Positions 9,441-19,956 of a DNA stretch of 64,000 nucleotides are shown here, one piece after another. The stretch comes from Avena insularis (taxonomy: Eukaryota; Streptophyta; Magnoliopsida; Poales; Poaceae). Below the pieces are notes generated by a model. That model had not been told where the DNA came from. It saw only the letters and a program-made list of their open reading frames with translations, and did not search any database. Numbering within the stretch: position 1 is the stretch's first letter; each line of letters starts with the position of its first letter. The stretch is taken from assembly GCA_023614405.1 (NCBI GenBank), contig CM042684.1:467675650-467739649 (forward strand), read 5' to 3'. Made by a program: the position numbers and the translations under genes.

Positions 9441-10327
9441 CTTCCTCGAAACTAATGAATTCGGATTTATCTAGATTCAAACGTATCTAATTATGTTTTT
9501 TTTTGCGGGAAAAAGAGGATATATTACTCAATAGGGGTTACATCGAGGTCAAGGTTAAGTTCCTGAACAACACACCCAGGAGTATAACTAAGCCACACCA
9601 TAGTTCGACTCTCTGATCTTGCAAAATTTGCAAGACAGTGGCTAACACAATTTGGGGAATGATCCACTTTTACAAATGAAACTTGTCTATTACCATTGAC
9701 TAAAAATCTAATTTCTGAAATCAGGTGTACCAGCTCTGAACAATCTTGTGATTTGCCTGTAGCTGCAACAATTAAGTTGGAGCAGTCCGTCTAAACAACT
9801 ATAGGCTTGTCAGTATGTTGCAATGCCAGCTGAAGTCCCTCTTCACAAGCTCTAGCCTCTGATTCAAAAGGATCAGTACAACCAAAGAGCTGTTGACAAG
9901 CACAGAAAATTACTTGACCCAAATCATCACGAAGGACCATACCGGTTTCAGCTGAACCATCCACCAACTTGACTGAACCATCAATGTTCAGTTTTACCCA
10001 TCCTAGGATAGGGAGCTGCCAACGTTTCAGCACAGGGGCTGTTGTCTGAAGATGAACAGTTGGCGACTTTGCCCCAGCATATACAGGTTTCTTCCCTTTA
10101 ATAATATCCTCTGGAGGCAATTGTTTGATATTCCTCGAAGTATTCAATGAACTAACTAAGAACCTTTTGGAACCTTCCGTGGAGGGGAGTGGTTTAGCAT
10201 GGGTAACTTCATTACGTGCATATCAAGCTCTCCAAGCCACCAACAGGAACGAATCTACAATATCTAGTCATGTTTTAGTGCTAGATATATACACAAATCT
10301 AAGTCCATTAATTTAGTTTTGAGAAAG
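9441..10327. mobile_element. Stowaway-type (Tc1/Mariner) MITE split by a LINE
   Basis: Left end after TA (9439-9440): CTTCCTCGAAACTAATGAATT. Right end before TA (10328-10329), as the complement: CTTTCTCAAAACTAAATT. These match the 'ctccctccgt'-type TIR of grass Stowaway MITEs only loosely, but the inner part fits well: 'gatttatctagattcaaacg' left and 'agatatatacacaaatctaag' right. Removing 9496-10261 and one TSD copy gives an element of about 110 bases. Bases 9340-9438 are the 3' flank of the RING-H2 gene. Confidence 0.65.
9496..10261 (-). mobile_element. 5'-truncated LINE tail with RNase H-like domain
   Basis: On the minus strand the sequence ends in ...CTCTTTTTCCCGC followed by nine A (9496-9504), the 3' tail of a LINE. 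An 11-base duplication flanks it with two mismatches (9485-9495 atctaattatg; 10262-10272 atctagtcatg). Minus-strand coding potential from about 10200 to 9520 gives an RNase H-like domain: NIDGSVK (first Asp), FESEARACEEGL (Glu) and, after a TAG at about 9793 replacing Gln, TDCSN (Asp). The upstream linker (HAKPLPSTEGSKRFL) matches the second LINE at 12711. The frame is broken; the role in a live LINE would be RNA removal during reverse transcription. Confidence 0.75.
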
Positions 10328-10329
10328 TA

Positions 10330-10560
10330 TAAAAATGTCTTCTTTTGTTTTGCAAGAGAATGATATCTACTATATATTTTTTTCTTTTTTGAGCAAGCAA
10401 GAGAATAATAATACGCAGAAGAAGTTTGAACTGGATTCATATAATCCACCTATGGGTAATGCGCCATTATTTGTCTCATCTATCTTTTAGGAGATATCAG
10501 TTTCCTTGCACGACTGAAAAGTGAGAATTAGGGCTTGTTTGGGAGAGCTACACACCACTC
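10330..10560. other. AT-rich spacer, no supported gene
   Basis: AT-rich DNA without a convincing ORF. Near 10533 'gggcttgtttgggagagct' begins a motif whose other side (12529-12580, 'ccactccacgggaagtgttt') lies beyond the LTR element, so the element probably landed in an older small DNA transposon. I cannot name that family. Confidence 0.4.
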
Positions 10561-10565
10561 CACTT

Positions 10566-10738
10566 TGAAAGAGTATGAGTTTGACCGAATATGATGAAAG
10601 TTATTAAGTCTCATGAGCGAGTATATATAGATGTACAGAGAATCATCTTGGAGTACAAGTCAAGTTAGGACTGTATCAAAACATATCCTAACTCTATCTA
10701 AACTACCATAATAACTATATATGCCTAATACTCTAACA
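10566..10738 (-). repeat. LTR of the TRIM-like element (3' LTR in minus orientation)
   Basis: Pairs with 12352-12523; the shared core 'gtacagagaatcatcttg' is identical, with scattered substitutions elsewhere. Terminal TG...CA is seen in the element's own orientation. Confidence 0.85.
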
Positions 10739-12351
10739 CTTTCCTGCAGTCGTAGCGGTAGGTTCGTGAACAACGAGAACATCGTGGACTGTCAGACTAG
10801 AGAAACCGAAGTAGAATCCAGTAGGTTGGCATCCCCGATAGTAGCAGCGGGAGTGTCGTAGACGGCGTGTCGCGGCACAAATGCTTGGACTGTAGAGGAA
10901 GCTGATGAGGTGCTCAAGCGAGGTGGTAGCCCTTTGTGCCGATGTTGGCGTAGTCGAGAGCGTTGGGCGCTACAACCTTGGTCGAGGTAGTCGTGCAAGG
11001 GGTCGTCGTGGTCGGGTGCCGGTGTCGAGGTAGCAGCAGAACAAGCCGCAGGCGCATAGTGCGCGAGTAGAGTGATGGAGACGCATTGAGGCAGTCGTTG
11101 AGGATGTCGATCTCGAAGTCGGTGCAGTCCGAGCCATCAGAGACGAGGTGCAGTCATAGTTTTGCTAGAACCAGGCGCGCGTCGGGGATGAAGGCATACT
11201 TCACTTGTGTCAGAACCGAGTACGCAAAGAAGAACTGGTCGATGACGTGATCGAGGCAGTCGTAGAGGAAGGTTTCGATGTCGCAGAAGACGTTATCGAG
11301 GCCGACAGAGACGAGGCGCCGATCCAAGATTTCTAGGCTCGTGCAGACGTCAGGGACGAATGCATGCGCCAGTGTTGCCAATACCAGGCACGCAAAGGCA
11401 GGGAGGAAGACGTAGAAAGCGGCGAAACCAACGACGGCCTAGAGTGGTCATGTTGGACGCCTAGATTGGCACGACGGTGGTACTCGAAGTTGGCGAGGAA
11501 GAACCCAACGGCGTGACGAAGACCACGCGCAAACGGTGGCGACCCATGCCGTGGGAGGTGGCGCGGTGGATCCAAGTACGTCGGTGCGCGGGGATGACGA
11601 TGATGACCGCATGCAGGAACGCTACGACCCGAAGGGGCGCAACATCATTGCAGGGCACGAGTCGGTGCAGCGGCTGGAGACCACAAGTAACATACATGCT
11701 AGGGAAGGCGCGTTGGAACCCAATGGTTTTGACCAAGGCGGCGATGTTGCGGCCCGAAGGGGCAACGAAGCGATAACCCGTATCTCGATTGGTGGTAGGT
11801 GCATCTTGAGGACGTGCTTGGCGTAGACAGGCACGTGATCGGTTTGATTAGACCGACGGCGCGCTATGGCATGGATGACGCGTAGATCAAAGTCAATGGC
11901 GATGTTGTTGATGAAATCCTGGACGATGACGATAAAGATGATCCAAGGGGACGGCCGCGGCAGCCTTCCGAGGAACGCGTAGTAGTCGAGATGCGTGGCA
12001 GCCTGCCGTGAGGCCGCGACAGCCTGCCAAGGCAGGCACAGCAACGGAGGAGGCATTTGCACGGACACGGTGGAGATCGTCGATGCCGATGGTCGAAGTA
12101 GAGGCCGAGCGATGCTGACGGCGGTGGGCGACTCAATCCGGTCTATAGAGAAAAACCAAAAAAAAGGATCGGCGGAGATAAAAACCGATATAGAGATCGA
12201 AAAAGAATCACCGGGGCGGGCGATCACAGATCGGCGGGCGAAAACCCTGCGACGGATCGCGCGGCCCCGACGAAGATCATGGAGATCAATCCCCCGGGGG
12301 AGGTGTGGCGGAATTGTGTGGCTAGGGTTCGGACCGGTTAGGTTAATACCA

Positions 12352-12523
12352 TGAAGTATGATTTTGGCGGAATATGACTAATATATTATTGTGCCTCATG
12401 GACGAGTATATATAGACGTACAGAGAATCATCTTGAAGTACAAATTAAGTTAAAATTATATGAAAATAGATTATAACTTTACCTAAACTTCATAACAACT
12501 GTATATACCTAATACTCTTAACA
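12352..12523 (-). repeat. LTR of the TRIM-like element (5' LTR in minus orientation)
   Basis: Pairs with 10566-10738 and abuts the degenerate primer-binding site at about 12341-12351. It is followed by the TSD CACTT at 12524-12528. The two LTRs are visibly diverged, so the insertion is old. Confidence 0.85.
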
Positions 12524-12710
12524 CACTTCACTTCCCCTCCCCAACTCCACTCCACGGGAAGTGTTTGGCTCAAATGATTAGCTCCAAATTCTGATAAGCC
12601 AGGGGGTGTTGAAAATGACTACCGTGTCCTCATTATTTCTTTTATGTTATTATTTTCTAATGATACGCAAAGCATATTCGTGAGTTGGGACAAGTTTATT
12701 TTCTTATTCT

Positions 12711-13870
12711 CTTTTTTGGATAAAAGGGAATATATTAAATGATAGGGCTTATAAGGAGGTCTTGGCCCTAAACCCGAGACAAATCATCAGGCTTTGAACC
12801 AATCCAGACTACAATTCGTTCCTCTGTTCTCGCAAAATTTACAAGATAGTGACTTACCCTATTTTGAGATCGCTCTACTTTTACAATAAAAATAGGTTTA
12901 ACACCCTTACAAAGCTCTCTAATGATTGAGATCAGATGTGCTACCTCTGACCGGTCTTGAGTCTTCTCTTGAATAGCGTCGATGAGAACTTTGCGGTCTA
13001 ACTCAAGTATCATCGGTTTGTCGCTCCATTGCATGGATAGCAACAATACTTCCTCACATGCCTTTGCTTCAGCTTCGAGAGGATCAGAGCTGTTCAGCAA
13101 CTGCCGACATTCTGAGAAGACAATATCGCCCTTTTCATCTCTAAGGACCATCCCAGCACCTGCGGTGCCATTCTCTACTTTTACAGAACCATCACGGTTC
13201 AATTTCACCCATCCATCAGGTGGTTTGGTCCAACGCTTGTCAGGTGGTTCTTTTGGTTGCTGCCTGCATGGTACCGACTTCATACTAGCCAGAACAGGTT
13301 GTTTGCTTTTTATAATCTCCTCAGTTGAGAAGTCTTTTAAATTCCTTAGAATTTTGACATAGCCTCTGAGGAATCTTCGAGAGCCCTCAATCGAAGGGAG
13401 AGGTTTAGAATGAGTCATCTCACTGCGGGCATACCAGGCTCGCCAAGCAGTCTATGATATAATCGATCATGTGTTGCGGTGCTCTCTCCAGCACCTCTCG
13501 CAGCCAACATGGTGAGTTGATATGGAGATCCTGGTCCGATGGTAACTACAATAAGCTTTTCATTGAGTTCCATAACTGACGAGCGTGAGGACATTTGAAT
13601 AGAGCATGTGCATTATCCTCTTGCTCTGAACCGCATATTATACATATGCCTGTTACCTCCATACCACGTAGCCTTTGTTTTGCTCAGTAGCTAAGGCATT
13701 TGAGACAGCCTTGAACGCAAAGGTTCTGGCCTTAGCAGGAACCGCGGACCATATACATTGCCAACAGACATATTTACCATCTGGTCTTGAGCTTGTAGCT
13801 GCAAACGCGCACTGGTCCGGTGAATTACATACGAACGTACCGTACATGCATGTCAAGGTCATGGTCGAGT
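12711..13870 (-). mobile_element. Second LINE tail: zf-RVT and RNase H-like domains
   Basis: Minus-strand coding runs from about 13862 to 12768 and then a 3' tail with a short A-run (complement of 12711-12716). The upstream frame (13862-13560) shows the zinc-binding region of plant LINE reverse transcriptases (YVCWQCIWSAVPAKARTFAF, then CIICGSEQEDNAHALFKCPHA). After stops near 13560 and 13445, the RNase H-like domain is open from 13418 to 12768 (NRDGSVKVENG, PLEAEAKACEEVL, ELDRKVLIDAI). The fold would be catalytic, but the frames are not joined. It shares its linker and orientation with the LINE at 9496. The 5' part (endonuclease and RT core) is absent, as usual for truncated LINE copies. Confidence 0.75.
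12768..13418 (-). pseudogene. RNase H-like (RVT_3) domain of LINE
   Basis: The longest open part of the LINE, 216 residues. The domain spans about residues 60-190, with Asp in NRDGS, Glu in EAEAKACEE and Asp in ELDRKVL as candidate metal ligands, and a C-terminal KVERSQNRVSHYLVNFAR typical of these plant domains. Because the zinc-binding part upstream is separated by stops, I treat it as a fragment and not a gene, although similar single-domain genes exist in plants. Confidence 0.65.
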
Positions 13871-14026
13871 TGATTGTTTTTAGACGACAAGTTCCATGTC
13901 ATGTCCATAAACGACAAAATATACATAGGTTCACCATAAAAATCAATAGTCATTCTCCTAAACCAAAGTAGACGTGGTATGTTACCATGAATTCAAAATA
14001 TAGCTTGTTGCGGAAGACAACCATTG
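13871..14026. other. Harbinger 3' non-coding flank, no gene seen
   Basis: Between the LINE and the transposase stop. No clear Harbinger TIR was found here, so the 3' end of the DNA transposon could not be set; the LINE may have replaced it. Confidence 0.35.
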
Positions 14027-14310
14027 TCATCTCGCTCTCTCTGCTAGTGTCGACCCATCAGACGCACTTTGAGAAATTTCATCCTTTCGATATCTTGATG
14101 GAATAGTAGACACATAATCTGGGTCTCGGTCGCACCTCCAAAATGTCGATCTCCATTTTGATGCTCGCGCACGTAGTTGTGAAGCACCGTGCAAGTCGCT
14201 ATAATCATTTTTTGCTTCTCCACCGAATAGCTTGGCATGTTCAACAACATCCTCCACTTTATTTTTAATACGCCAAAAGTTCTCTCGATCACATTACACG
14301 CTGATGAGTG
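14027..14310 (-). pseudogene. PIF/Harbinger transposase, C-terminal part
   Basis: The minus strand reads [16 protein letters not shown] and continues through [19 protein letters not shown] and LHNYVRE, the C-terminal part of a DDE_Tnp_4 transposase; the Glu of IERTFG is the third acidic residue of the DDE triad. The coding sequence begins abruptly at 14310, where an LTR starts. The missing N-terminal part is at 34931-35850 in the same strand and order, so the gene has been split by about 20.6 kb of insertions. A frame change near 14150 and an early stop show further decay. Confidence 0.85.
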
Positions 14311-14648
14311 TGAAGGGAATATGCTTGAGAGGCAATAATAAAATGGTTATTATCTTATTCCATATTTATGATAAATGTTTATTTCTCATGCTAGAATTGT
14401 ATTAATAGAAAACATTAATACATATGTGTTTAATAAATAAACGAGAGTTTCTAGTTATGCCTCTCATTTAACTAGCTCATTGATTAACAGATGAACAATA
14501 TTTCCTATTCATTAACATTAGATGTTGCTAATAACGTAATCATACCATTAGAAGAAAGATATGATGAACATACACCCAATGTAGATTTAGCAATACGATC
14601 TAGTCATTAAGTTTATATTTCTACATCAAATACATACGAAGTATTCCT

Positions 14649-14773
14649 TGATAGTTTTGGAGAGAAATAACTTGTATTGATTTAGACAATATTACAACAT
14701 TTATATAGAAGAGAGGGAGGCCCTAAACCGACTTAGGCTAGAGTCTTACTCCAATACAAAACAAACTCTAATA
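14649..14773 (-). repeat. Copia 3' LTR
   Basis: 125 bases, matching 19359-19483 with only a few differences. It holds a minus-strand TATA-like 'tctatataaatg' that lies about 60 bases from the 3' end. Confidence 0.9.
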
Positions 14774-17700
14774 CCTCCCGCAGTGTCAACGTCGGGTGCC
14801 ACGATGTTGAGACTGGAGCGAATGTCGATGAAGGACGAAGGATGTAGTCCTTTGGTAAAAATATCTGCAAACTGTGCACTCGTTGGAACATGTAGAACAC
14901 GAACTTCTCCAAGAGCAACTTTTTCCCGAACAAAATGAATGTCGATCTCGATGTGCTTGGTACGACGATGTTGCACGGGGTTGGAGGCCATATAGACAGC
15001 TGATATGTTGTCACAGTAGACAATAGTGGCGTGCTGGACAGGACGCTGAAGTTCCACAAGTAATTGGCGAATCCAAACTGCTTCAGCAACAGCATGCGCA
15101 ACCGCCATGTATTCCGCTTCAGCCAAAGACCGGGAGACCGTAACCTGCCTTTTCGATGACCAAGAAACAAGATTATCACCCAAATAAACACAAAAGCCGG
15201 ATGTGGATCGTCGAGTATCTGGACAACCTGCCCAGTCTGCATCAGAATAAACTGTCAAGCTTGTTGGGGAGGATGAATTAAGAAGTAGACCATGATCAAG
15301 AGTGCCTTTTAAGTATCGAAGAATCTTTTTGACATGAGCTAGATGGGGTAAACGAGGATCATGCATATAGAGACATGCTTGCTGAACAGAATAAGAAATG
15401 CCAGGTCTGGTGAGAGTGGCGTATTGCAAAGCACCAACAAGACTACGATATAGAGTTGGATCGGGGACAGAATCACCTTCAGCTGAAAGTTTTGAGCCAA
15501 CATCAGTTGGTGTACGACAAGGTTGACAGTCTATCATGCCTTCTCGGTTTAAGAGATCAAGAATGTATCGACGTTGAGAAAGAAATAGAGTAGAAGATGT
15601 TCTAGTGGTGATAACACCGAGAAAATTATGAAGTGATCCTAAATCAGTCATAGAAAATTCTTTGTTGAGAAGAGTAATGATATGTTTAAGAAAAGAATCA
15701 GAAGAAGCTATAAGAACAATGTCATCTACGTATAGAAGAAGATATGCTGTGTGAGAGGAAGAATGAAAGATAAAAAGAGATATATCAGATTTGGAAGGAA
15801 GAAAGCCAATAGTTTGAATAAATGTAGCAAAACGTTGAAACCAGGCACGAGGAGCTTGTTTGAGACCATACAAAGATTTCTTGAGAAGACAGACAAGATT
15901 GGGATTAGAGGAATCTTCAAAACCGGAGGGTTGTTGGCAATATACAGTTTCATTGAGAGTACCATTAAGAAAAACATTTTTTACATCAAGTTGATGAATA
16001 GACCAAGAAGAGGAGACTACAAGACTGAGAATAATGCGAATAGTGCTGGGCTTAACAACAGGGAAGAAAGTTTCATCAAAGTCAATTCCTTGTTGTTGAG
16101 AAAAACCTCTGCAAACCCAACGAGCCTTGTACCGAGCCAAAGACCCATCGGAGTTATACTTATGATGAAAAATCCACTTTCCCAAGACAATATTGGCGCC
16201 AGATGGTTTAGGAACGAGAGTCCATGTATTATTTTGAATAAGAGCAGTGAACTCATCTCGCATGGCAGAGTGCCATAATGGATCGAGAAGGGCTCGTTCG
16301 TAGGAACTTGGGATAGGAGAAATCGATGGAGTAGCCGAAAGATTGAGAAAACATTGGGAATATGGAAGCCCCGTTTGCCACGAGTACACATAATATGATC
16401 ATTTGTAGGAATGGGTATTGGGCATGAGAAGGAATGTGAGTAGTTGGGGAAGGAGATGATTGAGTAGGGGTGTGTTTGAGGCGGGAGAGACGGAGTTGGA
16501 TGATGTGCTAACGGGAGACTCTGCCGTGGCAGGAGAAGGAGACGCGGCAGGAGGTGAGGCTACCGCGGCAAGGGTTTGGGCAGATTCAGCGCCATGTGGT
16601 TTTGGGGTTTTGGCTGCAGGGTTTTGGGGTTTTATTTTGGCTGCCTTGGGGATCGACGGGAACAAAAACATGACGCGATATAAGGGCAGTAGATGTGGAT
16701 AGAGGGGTAGGGACCGTCAGTGACTGAATGGTCGAAAAGGGAAAAGTATTTTCATCGAAAGTGACGTGACGAGATATAAGAACACGACCGGAGGAGGGAT
16801 CAAAACATCGTGATCCTTTGTGATCATCGGATGGACCTAAATATATACATGGCAATGATCTTGGAGCGAGTTTATTGGCAGCAGTAGATGAAGTGTTAGG
16901 AAAGCAAAGGCAGCCAAAAACACGTAAATCAGAATAATCGGGGTGAGATAGAAAAAGAGATTGAAAGGGGGAATAAAGAGGACATGTTTTGGTTGGTCGT
17001 ATATTCAGAAGATAGGTGGCGGTCCTGAGAGCCTCAGCCCAAAAATGCGGTGGAAGAGATGCTTGAATGAGGAGAGTGCGTAAGATGTCGTTGATAGAGC
17101 GAAAAGAGCGTTCAGCCTTGCCGTTTTGAGGAGAAGTGTAAGGACACGAAAAACGAAATAAGATGCCTTGGGAGAGAAAGAAAGTTCTATTTTGGTTGTT
17201 ATCAAATTCTTTTCCATTATCACATTGGATGAAACGAATAGGGAGGCCAAAGTGTGTTAGAACATATTGTCGAAAGTTAATAAAAAGTTGATGAACATCA
17301 GATTTAGCACGAAGAGGAAAGGTCCAAACATAATGAGAATAATCATCCAAAATAACGAGATAATATTTGAAACCAGAAACACTTGGTATTGGAGAGGTCC
17401 ATAGATCACATGTAACAATTCAAACGGAAAAGAACTATAGGTTGAAGAAGTGTCGAAAGGTAATCTAATATGTTTGCCGCATTGACAGACATTACAAACT
17501 GAGGAATCATGCGAAGAACTATCACTAGATATGCAAAACTCTTGAAGCAGGGATGACATGGTATGTTTATTGGGGTGACCAAGGCGACGGTGTCAAAGGG
17601 TGACGGAGGCAATCATGGCTTGAGGTGTGGAGGTGGGTGCACCATGGAGAGGATAGAGGTCGCCTGAACTATTGTAACGAGCGAGGACTGCTGCCGTTTT

Positions 17701-19278
17701 CAGATCTTTCACAGACAAACCAAAGAGATCAAATTCTATGGAAACATTATTATCAATAGTAAATTGTTGAACATATATTAGATTTTTAATTAATGAGGAA
17801 GCAACTAGGATATTTCGTAGAATAAAATTGGTATTTGGAGTAATGATGTAAGATTGGCCGGTGCAAGAGATGGGGATAGAAGATCCATTGCCAATGGTGA
17901 TAGAAGAAAAAAGAGAGGAAGAACAAGCTGACAGAAAATCCATATTTGAAGACATATGTGAGGAAGCACCAGAATCAAAAATCCAATCCGTACCTTCGTA
18001 ATTGTTGAGTGTAAAATTGTTCATGGCAGCGATGAAGGCGGCTTGGTCCCATCTTGGTGGAGCGGTTGACAGAGTAGGAGACGCAGGCATGTACTGAGGA
18101 GCTGGAGTAGCATTGTACATGTAGGGCAGCAACGTCGGCGAGGCCACGTATTGAGGTGGCGCCATCTGGTCCATGTAGGGAGGGGGTGGCGCCTGCACGG
18201 TGTAGACTTGCTGAGGCTGTCGTCCAAGGAGCCCGGGGGAACCGATTGCAGGACGAAGCCCGGGACTCCAGGTTCCGGTGTAGGCGGGAGGGGCCCCGTA
18301 GGGAGACGGAGCGGACCAGGGCATGGACCATGCCTGAACAAGTCCAGTCCACGGGTCGTGCGGAGGTCTCCATGTCGGAGCCGATGATGGTGCTGTCGAG
18401 GGCTCCGTAGGTGGAGCAGGAGCAGGTGGTCGAGGTTGAGGCGGTCTATACATGGGATTCTTCCCACGATAATTTGGACTTGGACACCATCCAGGTGGGG
18501 GCTGCGGGGCAGCGTGGGGAGGGCCGGCGGACGGGGCCGGAGGGGGAGGCCGAGCCGCCGTGTGGAACACCTGAGCTTGAGTGGGGCGCGATGCTTTGCA
18601 AGCTTGCGTCGTGGCCTCCAGTTGGAGGAGAGATCGGACTTCAGCGAAAGTGGGACGCGGTCGCATCATCGGAATAAAGGCCACCTGCTTGTCGAATTGC
18701 TCGCCGAGGCTGACAAGGAGAGCATTGATGAGTGTGCGATCTTCAACAGGGTCGCCAAGCTCACGTAATTCATCGCCGATAGCCTTGATCTTCTGGCATA
18801 GAACGGTGACAGAGGCGTCTCCTTGAGACATGGTATGGAGCTCGGTATGTAGGGCATTGATGCGGGCATCTCTATTATCCTGGAAAAGCTGTTGAAGAGA
18901 GGCCCATAGATGCGCGGCGGTGGCGTCGTCGTTGGAGACGAGATTGAAAAGCTTGGTGGATATGCGGGTGTAGATCCATTGTATAATTGCTAGATCATCT
19001 TGGACCCAGCGAGGATCGGCAGGACAAGGCACCGAGTTCGGATCGACGTGATCACGAAGACCACATCGGCCGAGATGAACATGAAATAAGTGGCGCCAAT
19101 GGTAGTAGTTGTGGAGTGCAAGATCTAGGGTAATAGGTATGAACGGAGAGACATCGGAGATTGTATCGGCTAAAGAAATTGGGGCTATTTGGATAGGATT
19201 TTGTTGGGTAATAGGGGTAGAGGTGGAGATAGAGGAGGTGGAGGAGGAGGGTTTCACGCCAAGACGGGCTTCCGCCAT
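14746..19278 (-). pseudogene. Copia gag-pol polyprotein with a few lesions
   Basis: Starts at Met 19278 (MAEARLGVKP). Gag covers about 19278-18000 and ends in a Pro-rich part where I see no CCHC zinc knuckle. Protease follows (WIFDSGASSHMS near 17970). Pre-integrase: the TGA at about 17593 falls where the family has Trp in the WHRRLGHP motif. A one-base frameshift follows near 17412 in the integrase N-terminus. Integrase core: DDYSHYVWTFPL, CDNGKEFDN, SPQNGKAERSF. A frameshift lies near 16640 and a stop near 16398. RT and RNase H are open over 547 residues (16389-14746): RWVCRGFSQQQGIDFDETF, LLYVDDIVL, SDADWAGCPDTRRSTSG and a C-terminal HVREK-type tail. The full protein would copy and integrate the element; the lesions prevent it here, though RT itself is unbroken. 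Confidence 0.92.
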
Positions 19279-19358
19279 GTCTAGAGAGGACCTTTCGGCG
19301 GCGGCGGTGGAGTAGGCGGATCCATCTAGGTGCGGAAAAACCTAGGCGTCTGATACCA

Positions 19359-19483
19359 TGATAGTTTGGGAGAGAAATAACTTGTATTGATTTAGACAAT
19401 ATTACAACGTTTATATAGAAGAGAGGGAGGCCCTAAACCGACTTAGTCTAGAGTCCTACTCCAATACAAAACAAAATCTAATA
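19359..19483 (-). repeat. Copia 5' LTR
   Basis: Adjacent to the primer-binding site complement at 19346-19358 and followed by the TSD TTCCT at 19484-19488. Confidence 0.9.
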
Positions 19484-19956
19484 TTCCTAATCCATAGACC
19501 ATGAGATCATGTTAATTGCTAATACCGGAAGAGTACTTTGATAACATCAAACATCACACCATAACAGTGTGACTATAAAGATGGGTTTAGATATTCCAAA
19601 ACTATTATGTTAATGCTCATGGATCAAGAGTAGGATATGTCCATCCTAATGACGGAGAGATATACTCTAGACCCTCTCGGTGATATCACATCAACACCGC
19701 TTGCAAGAACGTAACTAAGTCACATGGATGTTGTATCACAGACCGAGTAAAGAGTACTTTTCGGTAACGAGATCGAACTGGGAGATGGTAGATACCTATG
19801 ATCGGATCTCAGACAAGTAAAGTATTGATATGAGAATTGGATATGACGTTGTCATTGAGTTATCATTGAATTGGACAAAAGGAATTGGATACGACGTTGA
19901 TGGTTCACACGATCACAGGAGTTATCATTGAATGTGCATGAGTTAGTACGGATCTC

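Larger units (their letters stand above)
10566..12523 (-). mobile_element. TRIM-like non-autonomous LTR retrotransposon, complete
   Basis: LTRs of 173 and 172 bases (10566-10738 and 12352-12523) lie at both ends with a perfect 5-base TSD, CACTT (10561-10565, 12524-12528). On the minus strand each LTR begins TGTTA(A)GAGTATTAGG and ends ...TTCA, with a TATA core (TCTATATATACTCG). Next to the 5' LTR (12352 on plus) the minus strand reads TGGTATTAACC, a degenerate tRNA-Met primer site. The 1.6-kb interior has no gag, protease, integrase or RT motif; the largest minus ORF (12227-11622) is low-complexity. Movement would need proteins from a Copia relative. Confidence 0.85.
14649..19483 (-). mobile_element. 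Copia LTR retrotransposon with 125-bp LTRs, nearly complete
   Basis: LTRs 14649-14773 and 19359-19483 are flanked by a perfect TSD, TTCCT (14644-14648, 19484-19488). The tRNA-Met primer site (TGGTATCAGACGC, minus strand) starts right after the 5' LTR near 19358; a purine-rich GCGGGAGG (minus strand) precedes the 3' LTR at 14774. The polyprotein fills the interior in Copia order: gag, protease, integrase, RT-RNase H. LTR ends are TATTAG...CTATCA in its own orientation, so the usual TG start is TA in both copies. The LTRs differ at only a few positions, so it is younger than its host LTR. Confidence 0.92.

Noticed and set aside
11622..12227. 201-codon minus ORF as a host gene
   Set aside because: It lies wholly inside the TRIM-like element, has low-complexity composition and no recognised motif.
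18021..18826. Several ORFs opposite to or out of frame with Copia gag
   Set aside because: GC-rich shadows of the Pro-rich gag; the gag frame explains the sequence.
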